From an uncultured Parafilimonas sp. (GTDB taxonomy: Bacteria; Bacteroidota; Bacteroidia; Chitinophagales; Chitinophagaceae), in assembly GCA_903882935.1 (NCBI GenBank), contig CAIRZB010000108.1, forward strand, positions 1 through 64,000: DNA of 64,000 nt, given 5' to 3'. The translations under genes were made by a program, and so were the position numbers. The stretch's first letter is position 1; each line of letters begins with the position of its first letter. A model generated the notes under the pieces. It saw only the letters and a list, made by a program, of their open reading frames with translations, was not told where the DNA came from and ran no database searches. Below are positions 54,279 through 63,691 of this stretch, piece by piece.

Positions 54279-54331
54279 GTTGTTGGTGAAAACACCCAAC
54301 AACGGCGGAGAGCAACCGGCATCCAAACCAA
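54279..54331. repeat. Dispersed hairpin repeat, copy 1
   Basis: GTTGTTG-GTGAAAACAC-CCAACAAC hairpin followed by GGCGGAGAGCAACCGGC; it recurs at 62914-62966 with a few changes. Confidence 0.7.
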
Positions 54332-54372
54332 ATGGTGGGTCGTTTTTAACGATTAATCCATTTAATTTAAAA

Positions 54373-54894
54373 TTAGCCCTCCTTCTGTTCTTCCACAGCC
54401 TGCTCCGCCGCAATTTCTTTTTTGGTTTTACAACGCTCAATATCGGCCTGGTAGTCGCGTATTTTATCGTTATTAAAGCAATGGAGTATCGCCAGGCGGT
54501 AATTTTTGGTGGCATCGTCGTAGTTGCCGGCCATTTCATCCAACATGCCATAACGGTAGTACACCCAGGCCTTCTCAAGGCTGGGCACCTTTACACATTT
54601 AGCCAGGTGTTTTTTTAACTCAGCAAAATTTTCCAAGTCGTTATACAACGCTGCCAAATGAAAATAAGGGTGTGGGTATGCAGGGTTGCTTTGCATAGCC
54701 GCCAAAAAATGCATCTTGGCCTGCTCGTAATTATCAAACTGTGTTTTGTATATCCAGCCCATGCTGTTGTGGGCGGGGGCATAGCCAGGTTCCTCGTACA
54801 AAATGCTCTCGTATTTTAAAAAAGCTTCCCTGTAGCTGCTATTGCGTATATCGGCCTCGGCTTCTAGGTATAATTCTTCAAATCTGTTCGTCAT
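54373..54894 (-). CDS. TPR-repeat protein
   Basis: A 173-residue protein with tetratricopeptide helices (YEEPGYAPAHNSMGWIYKTQFDNYEQAKMHFLAAMQSNPAYPHPYFHLAALYNDL). An internal start, MTNRFEELYL at 54894, is used because the upstream 42 codons are not similar to anything helical. It probably mediates protein-protein contacts. Function unknown. Confidence 0.75.
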   Translation of the reverse strand: MTNRFEELYLEAEADIRNSSYREAFLKYESILYEEPGYAPAHNSMGWIYKTQFDNYEQAKMHFLAAMQSNPAYPHPYFHLAALYNDLENFAELKKHLAKCVKVPSLEKAWVYYRYGMLDEMAGNYDDATKNYRLAILHCFNNDKIRDYQADIERCKTKKEIAAEQAVEEQKEG

Positions 54895-55051
54895 CGCAAT
54901 AGTTTTTAGTATACATAATGCTGGCAGTTGTTTACTGTCTCCCCCCCTTGCCCATCCTCCCAAAAAGTGTTCGTAAACACGGCACGAAAACACGGCACTG
55001 CTGCTGAGCGGCTTTCCCAAAATTACACCAAACGATTGTAGCCGTTTAGTT

Positions 55052-55081
55052 AAAAAAAAGGGCTTCCGTTGGTGGAAGCCC
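55052..55081 (-). terminator. Rho-independent terminator of the DHS-like gene
   Basis: Minus-strand stem GGGCTTCC/GGAAGCCC followed by eight T, 37 bases after the stop codon. Confidence 0.85.
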
Positions 55082-55117
55082 TGTATAAATAGGTATGTGC
55101 TGCTTGTTTGTTGCTTA

Positions 55118-56092
55118 CTACCAGCCTAACAGGTAAGCAAATATTAGCGGAACCACAATAGTGGCATCGCTTTCAACAATAAACTTGGGGGTTTCAATAC
55201 CCAGTTTGCCCCAGGTAATTTTTTCGTTGGGCACCGCGCCGGAGTATGAGCCGTACGAAGTGGTAGAATCACTTATCTGGCAGAAGTAATTCCAAAAAGG
55301 CACATCGTGCCATTCAAGGTCCTGGTACATCATGGGCACTACGCAAATGGGGAAATCGCCCGCAATACCGCCACCAATTTGGAAGAAACCAACGCCTTTG
55401 CCGCTGCTGTTATGGCGGTACCAGTCGGCCAGCCATACCATATATTCAATACCACTCTTCATGGTGCTGGCTTTTAGCTGGCCCTTTATAACGTACGATG
55501 CAAAAATGTTGCCCATGGTACTGTCTTCCCAGCCACCAACTACTATCGGCAGGTTTTTTTCGGCAGCGGCCAGCATCCAGCTATCCTTAGGGTCAATTTC
55601 GTAATACTGCTCCAGCACACCGCTGTTAAGCATTTTGTACATGTACTCATGCGGAAAATAACGCTCACCGGCATCTTCTGCATCTTTCCATAATTTATGA
55701 ATATGCTTTTGCAACCTGCGGAAGGCTTCTTCCTCGGGTATGCAGGTATCGGTAACACGGTTATAATGGTTTTCCAGCAGGTCCCACTCTTCCTGGGGGC
55801 TCAGGTCGCGGTAGTTGGGTACCCTTTTATAATGGCTGTGGGCCACCAGGTTCATAATGTCTTCTTCCAGGTTGGCGCCTGTACAGCTAATAATATCTAC
55901 TTTATCCTGCCGTATCATTTCAGCTAACGATAAACCCAGCTCGGCGGTACTCATGGCACCGGCAAGGGTAACCATCATTTTACCGCCATCCAGCAAATGT
56001 GTTTCGTAGCCTTTGGCGGCATCAATCAAAGCGGCCGCGTTAAAATGGCGGTAATGGTGTAGTATGTATTGCGATACTGGTCCTTTTGGCAT
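55118..56092 (-). CDS. Deoxyhypusine-synthase-like enzyme
   Basis: A 324-residue protein with the DHS fold signs: VTLAGAMSTAELG near the N-terminus, ISCTGANLEED, GGGIAGDFPICVVP, the segment TTSYGSYSGAVPNEKITWGKL with the catalytic Lys, and SDATIVVPLIFAYLLGW at the end. True DHS modifies eIF5A, which bacteria lack; bacterial members are thought to make homospermidine or similar polyamines from spermidine with NAD. It is a single gene with its own terminator. Confidence 0.85.
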   Translation of the reverse strand: MPKGPVSQYILHHYRHFNAAALIDAAKGYETHLLDGGKMMVTLAGAMSTAELGLSLAEMIRQDKVDIISCTGANLEEDIMNLVAHSHYKRVPNYRDLSPQEEWDLLENHYNRVTDTCIPEEEAFRRLQKHIHKLWKDAEDAGERYFPHEYMYKMLNSGVLEQYYEIDPKDSWMLAAAEKNLPIVVGGWEDSTMGNIFASYVIKGQLKASTMKSGIEYMVWLADWYRHNSSGKGVGFFQIGGGIAGDFPICVVPMMYQDLEWHDVPFWNYFCQISDSTTSYGSYSGAVPNEKITWGKLGIETPKFIVESDATIVVPLIFAYLLGW

Positions 56093-56481
56093 GGTAAAAA
56101 TTTTGAGGGCACAAAAGTAGTTTTTTTAGGGTGTATAAAAAGGGTATTGGGTGAAAGGTAATATTAAATATTCTGCAAACGTGGTATGGTAGGGTTTCGT
56201 GTTGGTAAGGCAAGGGGTAACCGGCTCGCTCGCCACCATATAGTGGCTGGTGGCCCTGCGCAGCCAAGGGGATACTGTTACCGCATGGGCCTTTTAAAGC
56301 TCGGCCTGTTGGCAATGGCAGTAGCATTGGTACTGGCGTTGGCGGCTTTGTGGGTGTGATGGGGGGTGCGGTTTTTGAAATATTAAGCTTTAACTTAAAA
56401 AACAGCCTGCGTAAACGTAAATGTTTTGCAGGCTGTTTTGATTAGGGATTTTAAAGGCCTTTACAACTAATAATCAACTCG
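56093..56481. other. Intergenic region with a hairpin terminator
   Basis: A strong hairpin AAAACAGCCTGC/GCAGGCTGTTTT (56398-56440) with flanking A and T runs can stop transcription from both sides. A short hydrophobic reading frame (56285-56359, 24 codons, MGLLKLGLLAMAVALVLALA) lies in it and may be a tiny membrane peptide, but nothing else supports it. Confidence 0.5.
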
Positions 56482-57849
56482 TTAAAAGCCGCTGAAAAGA
56501 TCAAACGGGGCTGCAATAAATATGCTGGCATTAAAACCTTTATTGAAGCTTGCCAACTGGCCTTGGTTAAGAGCCGTTAAGTAGCCGATATTTATACCCC
56601 CTTGCAGCCCGGCTACTTTATTATTTTCTTTGTACTGCAAAAAATAGATGGGTAAAGAAACGGCTAGCGACTGTTTGTTGAACAAATAGGAAATAGAGGG
56701 GGAAATGGCAAAATCTTTTATAAAAGCCTTGGTTTCAAACTTCCTTCTCCACTCTATGGAAACCCTATTTTTTATTTTATTTGAAGGAACCCCTACGGTT
56801 ACTTTTTCATTAAACCTTGCACCATTTGGCCCAATTGGGAAGCTATAATCCACAGGGTCGCCAGCCGCTTCATAAGTACTTGAAAGCACATAACTAAGTA
56901 CCAAAACACTAATTGATTTTGGGTTTTCTGGGTTAAAAATTTTGCCTATAGATACATTATAGCTTTGGTTAACCTTGCTTATCGTGGCCGGAGTTATTGA
57001 AGATGCATCGGGAATATAATTAAATTCATTTTTGGCAAAACCCACAGAGGCGTTGATTAAAAGTGTTTTGCTGACAACCTGCTTATAAAAGGCTGCTTGA
57101 GAGGCGGAGTCTAGGCCCTGCAAGGTTATACTATTTATTGCTATTATATCTGCATTATCCAATTGTGCTGTATCTTTTGCGTAAAAAATATCAACGCTGT
57201 CTTGGGTGTGCAATGTGTCTTTCGTATTGCAGCAACAACACCCTATTGTCATAAAGGAGTCAACTTTTGTTTTTTTGTCATTGTTTAAGAAATAATAATC
57301 GCTACCGCCAGCTTTCTTTATTGTGATGAGGTCTTTACAAGAGATTCTCTTTTTATTGCTAGTTGTGGAAACATAAAATTGTATCTTGATTTTTTTAAAA
57401 ATAGCCGAAATCTCGGCAAGGCTTTTTGTACGCCAAAAATAGTGTTGAAAACCTACCTTAACGGAGGTGCCGTTATCCAAGCCGTCTAATGAGAAGGGGG
57501 TTACTTGGGTTGGCTTTTGGTTAAATGGCTGTTTAAAAGTAGTGGAAAAGGCATTTTGACCGAATGTGCCTCCAAAAGTTGCGCTGGCTTCTTGTTGACC
57601 AAAATCTGACTGCAAATTTACGGCTGTTGTAGAACTAATGATTGAGCTGACCGATGACGCCTGGGGGGAAAATAACTTTCTTGCAAATAGTTTTGACCCG
57701 CTGAATTTTTCAATTTTTTGCCCTTGCTGAATTTTTGCCACAACGGCTGAATCCGTAATTGTTAGTGCCTTCGCAATATTTTGGGCATTTACTATTTTAG
57801 TTAGAAAAATACTGCTAACTAACAAGATGTATACTTTAGTAATTTTCAT
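56482..57849 (-). CDS. Hypothetical exported protein
   Basis: A 455-residue protein with a signal peptide (KVYILLVSSIFLTKIVNA|QN). The rest is rich in beta-strand alternation and Ser/Thr/Asn, with a short Cys cluster GCCCCNT near residue 205. It may be an outer-membrane-associated barrel-like protein. It follows the next gene by 10 bases. Confidence 0.6.
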   Translation of the reverse strand: MKITKVYILLVSSIFLTKIVNAQNIAKALTITDSAVVAKIQQGQKIEKFSGSKLFARKLFSPQASSVSSIISSTTAVNLQSDFGQQEASATFGGTFGQNAFSTTFKQPFNQKPTQVTPFSLDGLDNGTSVKVGFQHYFWRTKSLAEISAIFKKIKIQFYVSTTSNKKRISCKDLITIKKAGGSDYYFLNNDKKTKVDSFMTIGCCCCNTKDTLHTQDSVDIFYAKDTAQLDNADIIAINSITLQGLDSASQAAFYKQVVSKTLLINASVGFAKNEFNYIPDASSITPATISKVNQSYNVSIGKIFNPENPKSISVLVLSYVLSSTYEAAGDPVDYSFPIGPNGARFNEKVTVGVPSNKIKNRVSIEWRRKFETKAFIKDFAISPSISYLFNKQSLAVSLPIYFLQYKENNKVAGLQGGINIGYLTALNQGQLASFNKGFNASIFIAAPFDLFSGF

Positions 57850-57859
57850 AATTTAAGTT

Positions 57860-58162
57860 TTAGGTATGGAAGGGTATTGCGTTAAAATCCGTATCGCCTT
57901 TATGTAAGGTTAGCACTATATGGGCCTGTGCCGGTGCGGGGCTTGTTACATCAAATTTGTAAACGCAACCCTCCTTTTTCGCCTTTACATTGTAAATGAT
58001 TGAATAGTTTTTGCCATCTTCCAGCGGGGTGTCTAATTGGCCGGCCGGGTTGCCGTCTGAAAGGCTTAGGCTGTCTAGCAAAACATTGTCGTCTGTCCTA
58101 AAGAAATTAATGTTGAGTGTACCTCCCGAAACGGAGGCACTCAATTGTAAATTGGTTGCCAT
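57860..58162 (-). CDS. Small hypothetical protein
   Basis: About 100 residues from ATG 58162 (MATNLQLSASVSGGTLNINF). The predicted strands (LDSLSLSDGNPAGQLDTPLEDGKNYSIIYNVKAKKEGC) suggest a beta-sandwich. It forms an operon with the exported protein downstream. Confidence 0.55.
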   Translation of the reverse strand: MATNLQLSASVSGGTLNINFFRTDDNVLLDSLSLSDGNPAGQLDTPLEDGKNYSIIYNVKAKKEGCVYKFDVTSPAPAQAHIVLTLHKGDTDFNAIPFHT

Positions 58163-58397
58163 ACATGTTGTATTTTTTTGCCTACTCTTAAATCCCGTTT
58201 TCGGCTTTCCGGGTAACACAACTTTGTGTGTTAATTACCCGGCTAAGATATTCGCACACTGTCGCCTAAAATAGCGTGGTTTCCTTTGCTTTAGGGGGTG
58301 TTTTACACGGTGTATAAATTGGGGAAAAGGCTGTTTGGGAATACGGAAGTTTATGCCAATATTGTGGAAACAAATTTCAAAACCTAAAAAACAAATT

Positions 58398-58955
58398 ATG
58401 AAAAATTTTTTGTGGGCTTTTGCAGGTTTAGTAGTCGGGTGTTTAGCCACTAACTTTTACTTAAAACAAACAACTAATCCTGAAGAGCCATCGCTTGCTG
58501 ATAAAAATGGTTCCCCAGCCTCTCGTGAAGCATTCACGGTGGACACTAAGGTGCTACGTCGCTTAAGTGGTACCGTGGATCCAGTCGTTGCTCAAAACAT
58601 GCAGACTGCCTATTTAAACAGCGCGCTTAGCTTGCGGTTTACATATCATGACCCATTACATGCAGGTGCTGTTACATTAGCAACCTTTAAAGGCTTTTCA
58701 CTAGACGCCAAAAATGTACAAGATGTAATTAACCAAGCAGGGTGTACCAAATTATATATCGCCTTGGGCATAAGGGATACTGTGTTTCCACAAAGCACCG
58801 TAAAAGATCAAATATTTACCTCTATTCTCTATGGTTTAAAGCCGGATAATACGACTGTTAGCACAACAAACCCATTTCCATATACTGTCATAGGCGGTGC
58901 AAGCCAAGTCATTGTTGATTACAGTGACCCATGCCCGCCATATTGCCCTAAATAA
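58398..58955 (+). CDS. Membrane-anchored or lipoprotein-like hypothetical protein
   Basis: 185 residues from ATG 58398. The N-terminus MKNFLWAFAGLVVGCLATNF is a hydrophobic anchor with GLVVGC, a possible lipobox. The remainder (from about 45) is soluble, with the central part VARLxxxVDPVVAQNMQTAYLNSALSLRF-like and a Pro/Cys-rich end (CPPYCPK). No family recognised. Confidence 0.6.
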   Translation: MKNFLWAFAGLVVGCLATNFYLKQTTNPEEPSLADKNGSPASREAFTVDTKVLRRLSGTVDPVVAQNMQTAYLNSALSLRFTYHDPLHAGAVTLATFKGFSLDAKNVQDVINQAGCTKLYIALGIRDTVFPQSTVKDQIFTSILYGLKPDNTTVSTTNPFPYTVIGGASQVIVDYSDPCPPYCPK

Positions 58956-58978
58956 TAATTTTGGGAAAACTTTGTCAG

Positions 58979-59644
58979 ATGGAATTTTCAATCATTAGAA
59001 ATATTATTTATTTAGCCATAATACTCATTTCATGTGTTATAGGCCTGTGCAATTTTAAACTGTCTAACAAAGTGTTTAAGTTGCTAACCTGTTTTTCGGG
59101 GTATACTTTTATTTCTGAAACTATTGCACAAGTTTCATCGCACGTAAACAAAACAAATGCATTTGTTCACAAAATTTATCTGCCGGTACATTTAATTTTT
59201 TTTTGTAGCATATATTACTATTTGTTTCAAGCAAAATCGTGGAAGATACGGGCTACTATAAGTTCAGCTATTCTATTTGTGTTGATAGTTATATACGAAA
59301 AATACCAAGAGAAGCTTGTTTTGCCTGCTTACGGTATAATGCTTGAAGGAATTTTGCTGGTGGTATTTTCAATACTCTATTTTTTTCAGTTAATAAAAAA
59401 CCCAATTGAAGGTAAATTGACTTCGTTGGGTGAGTTTTGGCTTAACAGCAGCGTTTTATTTTATTTTAGTGGTACTTTCCTTTTTTGGGCAACATTTAAT
59501 TATTTTTACTTCAACAAGCTGAGCTTTATGCCGTATATGATGATATTATGGGTGTTAAACATAATACATTATAGCATTTTGGGATTATCGTTGTTAATGC
59601 ATGTAAGAGGTAATCTTTCTTCTCATGGTAAAATTAAACGGTGA
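58979..59644 (+). CDS. Polytopic membrane protein upstream of a sensor kinase
   Basis: About 221 residues from ATG 58979 with seven hydrophobic stretches (IIYLAIILISCVIGLC, IYLPVHLIFFCSIYYYLF, ATISSAILFVLIVIYE and others). Its 3' end overlaps the kinase gene by 20 bases, so it may work as sensor or partner of that kinase. Confidence 0.65.
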   Translation: MEFSIIRNIIYLAIILISCVIGLCNFKLSNKVFKLLTCFSGYTFISETIAQVSSHVNKTNAFVHKIYLPVHLIFFCSIYYYLFQAKSWKIRATISSAILFVLIVIYEKYQEKLVLPAYGIMLEGILLVVFSILYFFQLIKNPIEGKLTSLGEFWLNSSVLFYFSGTFLFWATFNYFYFNKLSFMPYMMILWVLNIIHYSILGLSLLMHVRGNLSSHGKIKR

Positions 59645-60416
59645 GTTTTTTATTATTTTTTTAAGCCTGACGATTTTTCTAATGGTCTTAGGGCTTGGTA
59701 TCTCCCTTTTTGTTGTTTACTATCATAAAAAAAGAACGGAGTATGCACAAGAAAAACAAGCCATGCAAAACACCTTTCAGCGCGAGATGCTGAAAACCCA
59801 ATTGGAAACCCAAGAATACGCCTTTCACCAAATAAGCGAAGAATTGCACGATAACGTTGGCCAACTGCTCAGCACCACCAAAATGCTGATTGGCATTACC
59901 GAACGCAACCTGCCCCAACCACCCGACTCGCTTAAAACAGCCTCCGAAACCTTGGGCAAGGCCATACAAGACCTCCGCTCCCTGTCAAAATCGCTCAGCA
60001 ATGAGTGGCTGCACCAGTTTAATATAGTAGACAACCTGCGCGCCGAGCTTGAACGGCTAAACACCGCCAGGCAGGTGCTGGTTAGCTTTACCACCAACAG
60101 TAAAACCTTGCCGTTGGAGCCGCAGCAACAAGTAATGCTGTTTAGGGTAATGCAGGAAGCCCTGCAAAACAGCATAAAGCATGCCGAGGCATCGGCCATT
60201 GGCGTTACCATACAGCTGGCCGATGGCAGCGTGTTTTTATGCCTGGCCGACAATGGCACGGGCTTTAATGCCGAGCTAGCCACTAAAAACGGACTGGGGT
60301 TGATGAATATGAAGCACCGTGTTAAATTGCTGGGCGGCAACATTGTTTGGGTTTCGAATATTAATAACGGCACAAAAGTTGAAATACGTTTGCCTGTACA
60401 AAAAGCTGAGTTATGA
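59625..60416 (+). CDS. Histidine kinase (HisKA_3/HATPase type)
   Basis: A 263-residue sensor kinase. One N-terminal membrane segment (residues 8-30), a short coiled region, the His box ISEELHDNVGQLLS near residue 75 (phospho-acceptor His), then the ATPase N box EALQNSIKHAEA and G box DNGTGFN. It should phosphorylate the response regulator encoded 4 bases in overlap downstream. Signal unknown. Confidence 0.88.
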   Translation: MVKLNGEFFIIFLSLTIFLMVLGLGISLFVVYYHKKRTEYAQEKQAMQNTFQREMLKTQLETQEYAFHQISEELHDNVGQLLSTTKMLIGITERNLPQPPDSLKTASETLGKAIQDLRSLSKSLSNEWLHQFNIVDNLRAELERLNTARQVLVSFTTNSKTLPLEPQQQVMLFRVMQEALQNSIKHAEASAIGVTIQLADGSVFLCLADNGTGFNAELATKNGLGLMNMKHRVKLLGGNIVWVSNINNGTKVEIRLPVQKAEL

Positions 60417-61051
60417 TAAACATCGGTATTGTTGACGACCACCAATTGTTTCTTAAATCGCTGGCCCTGCTAATTTCGGGCATACCCAACTGCACCATTG
60501 TGGTTGAGGCACTTAACGGTAAAGACCTAGGCGAAAAATTGCAAGCCAAGAAAATAATACCCGACATTTTGCTGGTTGACGTAAACATGCCCGTGATGGA
60601 CGGCCCCGCAACCGCCAAATACATGCAGCAAAAATACCCTGGCGTTAAATTGGTGGCCCTATCAATGAAAGATGATGACACCACCATTTTAAAAATGCTG
60701 CGCGAAGGGTGCTGCGCTTACCTGCTGAAAGATATACACCCCGATGAACTGGAGAAAGCCATACTGGAGATAGACAAAAAAGGCTACTACAATGCCGATG
60801 CAGGCAACATAAACTTTAGGCGTTTGCTGATGCATGCTAAAACCGAAGAAGAACTGGCACTTACCGAACGCGAAAAAAACTTTTTGCAATTGGCCAGCAG
60901 CGACCTTACCTACAAGGAAATTGCGGACAAAATGTTTATCTCAGAAAGAACGGTTGACGGCTACCGCGATACGCTGTTTAAAAAACTGAGCGTGCAAAGC
61001 CGCGTAGGTATGGTATTGGAGGCTGTGCGACGAAACTTGGTGGTTATTTGA
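60413..61051 (+). CDS. LuxR/NarL-type response regulator
   Basis: A 212-residue protein. The receiver domain has DDHQLF and phospho-acceptor Asp in VDVNMPVMDG, conserved Ser in ALSMKDDD, and Lys in AYLLKDIH. The C-terminal LuxR-type HTH is LTEREKNFLQLASSDLTYKEIADKMFISERTVDGYRDTLFKKL. It pairs with the preceding kinase. Confidence 0.9.
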   Translation: MINIGIVDDHQLFLKSLALLISGIPNCTIVVEALNGKDLGEKLQAKKIIPDILLVDVNMPVMDGPATAKYMQQKYPGVKLVALSMKDDDTTILKMLREGCCAYLLKDIHPDELEKAILEIDKKGYYNADAGNINFRRLLMHAKTEEELALTEREKNFLQLASSDLTYKEIADKMFISERTVDGYRDTLFKKLSVQSRVGMVLEAVRRNLVVI

Positions 61052-61287
61052 GCCTAAAATACCAACAGCCCCAAAGCGTTATGCAGATGAACTGAGCGTA
61101 GCAACGATGTTTCATAAAGGCTAGGGTGCTGGTAACCAGCCAATGCCAGCCGTTTGCATTGCTGCAAGCCGCTGTTGTTGAGCGTCGTCGCTTCACATGC
61201 TTATACTATCGCCCTCGGCGATTATGCTGCCGCCACACGGCCAAATTAAAAAAAAACCCATGTAACGCTGTGCAACAAATATTGGTA

Positions 61288-62706
61288 CTACCGCACCAAC
61301 ACCAAACTGCCCTTAACCGTCTTCTTGGGCTGGCCGCTGAATTGGTAATTGACTACGTAAATATAGTTGCCGAGTGGGCAGTCGGCCGTGTTGCAGGTAC
61401 CGTCCCATTTGTCGGTGGGGTTTTTTGTGTGGTACACTGGCATGCCCCAACGGTTAAAAACTATTAACTCGTAGGCCACCAAGGCACAGGCCGTAACGGG
61501 CCCAAACACATCATTTTTACTATCGCCGTTGGGCGTAAAGCTGTTAGGTATATACAGTTTGCAACTGTCGTTGGCCGGGGTTGTGCCGCAGTTGACAATG
61601 GTAACCGATTTAAACAGGCTGGCGGTACCACAGCTTAGGTTTACCACCGCCCCCACAAGGTAGGTTTGGTAAGTGCCAAATGTATGGGTAGGCGCGGTAG
61701 CAGTTGACACATTGGCAGCACCGCTGGCGGGGTCGTTAAAATTCCAAGTGATTGAATTGATGGGGTAGGCCGTATTGATGCTAAAACCCGCGCCGTGTTG
61801 CAAACAACTATCGGTAACCATTATTGCACCTGTGCAGGGTGCGGCATGGTCACAGTCAACCATGTTAATGGTCCGGTTAATGGTCACAGGCCCGCAGCCC
61901 AGGTTTACCTGGGCTGTAACGCTGTATTTACCCGGTATTGAATACCGGTGTCGGGCAATAATGTTGATATTGTTGGTATTACCGGCCAGGGGGTCGCCAA
62001 AATCCCAAGTAACGGCATTTACCGGGTACGATGCATATATTTGAAAATTGGCCCCTGTTTTAAGGCAACTGTCGTTAAACAGTATTTTGGCGGTACAGGT
62101 TGGGGGCACACATTTTACCACACGCTGCGAAAAAGTGTCAATAAAAGTGCCGCAGGGTGCATGCACCGTGGCTTTTACCGTATACCGGCCCACGGCCGTG
62201 TAAAAATGGGCAGGGTTTAAGCCGGTGTAACTATTGTTGGCACCACTGGCAGGGTCACCAAAATTCCAAGCAATGTTACTAACGTTGGCACCAGTGGTTA
62301 GGGTAAAGGCTACGCTGTTTTGCAGGCAGCTATCTGCCGACTGTATAATGCCTTTGCAGCAAAGCCCGATGGTAACGGTTCTGCAAATAACCGAAACAGT
62401 TTGCCCCGGCTCCCGTAAGGTAACGCATACATTGTATACCCCGGGGTTAGTGAAGGTGTGGGTGGGAAACAGCGATGGGCTGTTGCCCGAAATGGTAACG
62501 GTATCGTTGGTGCCACTTGTTGGGTCGCTAAAACTCCAAAAAAAATACGGGGCGTTACTGGTTCCAACAGCTTGTAAACCCAGTGTAAAGTTGTTGCAGG
62601 TGTCGCCGTTTATTTTGATATCTGTTATTTGTGCTGCTGCCTGCAGGTTAATTAAAAAAAATAGTACAATAACTGCTAAACATTTTATGCGTACTATTTT
62701 TTTCAT
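61288..62706 (-). CDS. PKD-repeat protein with a T9SS-type C-terminal sorting domain
   Basis: A 472-residue exported protein with signal peptide (MKKIVRIKCLAVIVLFFLINLQAAA). Four PKD-like beta-sandwich repeats follow, each with WNFGDP/WSFSDP and CCxGxI or CxGAIM cysteines. The C-terminus NSFTPNGDSKNDVFGPV... LIVFNRWGMPVYHTKNPTDKWDGT is the gliding-motility-associated C-terminal domain that directs proteins to the type IX secretion system. It should reach the cell surface. Confidence 0.85.
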   Translation of the reverse strand: MKKIVRIKCLAVIVLFFLINLQAAAQITDIKINGDTCNNFTLGLQAVGTSNAPYFFWSFSDPTSGTNDTVTISGNSPSLFPTHTFTNPGVYNVCVTLREPGQTVSVICRTVTIGLCCKGIIQSADSCLQNSVAFTLTTGANVSNIAWNFGDPASGANNSYTGLNPAHFYTAVGRYTVKATVHAPCGTFIDTFSQRVVKCVPPTCTAKILFNDSCLKTGANFQIYASYPVNAVTWDFGDPLAGNTNNINIIARHRYSIPGKYSVTAQVNLGCGPVTINRTINMVDCDHAAPCTGAIMVTDSCLQHGAGFSINTAYPINSITWNFNDPASGAANVSTATAPTHTFGTYQTYLVGAVVNLSCGTASLFKSVTIVNCGTTPANDSCKLYIPNSFTPNGDSKNDVFGPVTACALVAYELIVFNRWGMPVYHTKNPTDKWDGTCNTADCPLGNYIYVVNYQFSGQPKKTVKGSLVLVR

Positions 62707-62913
62707 CAGACAACTGTGTGGTAGTTTAGTATATGGCGTTTTGGTTATTACCGGCCCTTTTGCTTAAAAGGGTAATAGTAAAGCTACTGCATTGGCAAAC
62801 AATAATAAGGGGCGGTGTAAAAATTTTAATGCCTATCTGCTATTTGGTTTACCCGCTTTTGTTGGTGTTTTTACCAACACAGTTTCTCATCGTATTGTCG
62901 GCCCCGTATGGTC

Positions 62914-62966
62914 GTTGTTGGTGAAAACACGCAACAACGGCGAAGAACAATCGGTAGCCAAACCAA
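62914..62966. repeat. Dispersed hairpin repeat, copy 2
   Basis: GTTGTTG-GTGAAAACAC-GCAACAAC followed by GGCGAAGAACAATCGG, matching 54279-54331 closely. Confidence 0.7.
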
Positions 62967-63325
62967 AAAGCAGATAGTCATTAAAATTTTTAGGTCTGCG
63001 TTCATCTTCCAACAATCCTTCTATTGCCCTGCTCACTGTTTAGGCTGTAACCAAAATTCATTAGGCCTGCCCACCCTGCAACAATTTGGTTTGCAAACAC
63101 CTGTGGGTGCATTTCCAATTGTCGCAAATGAAAGCCGAATTTTAAAAAGGGGTTCTTCGCTCCAAGGGAGTCCTTTTGAACAAAGCCTCCCGATTATATC
63201 GGGAAGAGGGGTTGGGATGAGGTGAAAACAGCTGAAACAATTATATATAACCCTTCTACAAACGTTTGATAATCAGCGTTGTTAAAAATATGTCTCTTTG
63301 CTTGTTTAGGGTAAGCCAACCTAAG

Positions 63326-63543
63326 CGTCATAGCGAGCCCGCAGGAAGGTTAACAGAATCTAGTGTAAGCCGAAAGCGGGCGTGGCTATCTGCCCAAACA
63401 CGAAACGTTTTTTGCATGCAGCCATCTATCACCGGCTGCACATTCGCCACGGCGCAATACCTTTAAGCGGGTACAGGCAGATAGCCACGCCGCTTTTAGG
63501 CAGCATGTGGCTTTGGTTTGCGTGTACGCGGCTCGCTATGACG
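63326..63543. repeat. 218-bp imperfect palindrome (MITE-like or REP-like)
   Basis: Outer arms CGTCATAGCGAGCC (63326-63339) and GGCTCGCTATGACG (63530-63543) are exact reverse complements. Inner arms GGCGTGGCTATCTGCC (near 63379-63394) and GGCAGATAGCCACGCC (63476-63491) also pair exactly. The long stem is interrupted by loops, as in non-autonomous repeats. No other copy is in the window. Confidence 0.8.
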
Positions 63544-63675
63544 GTGCATATCTTTATTCGTCTGCAAATAATTGGTCACCAATAGTGTAAAAAAGGTTAT
63601 ACGCTCTTGTTGCCTCGTTTGCAAGGCAGGATGAATTTGGAACACTCCCCGGCCTATTCTATCCCAAACTTTCCC

Positions 63676-63683
63676 TATCTTTG
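63676..63683 (+). promoter_or_regulatory. -7 box before the last gene
   Basis: TATCTTTG fits TAnnTTTG, 9 bases before the TTG start at 63692, giving a very short leader. Confidence 0.45.
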
Positions 63684-63691
63684 CAACAATT

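Larger units (their letters stand above)
62707..63675. other. Repeat-rich gene-poor region
   Basis: No convincing gene in about 970 bases. It contains the hairpin repeat at 62914-62966 and a 218-bp imperfect palindrome at 63326-63543. Confidence 0.5.

Noticed and set aside
56285-56359. 24-residue hydrophobic peptide
   Set aside because: A single short frame with no promoter or ribosome site recognised; mentioned but not listed as a gene.
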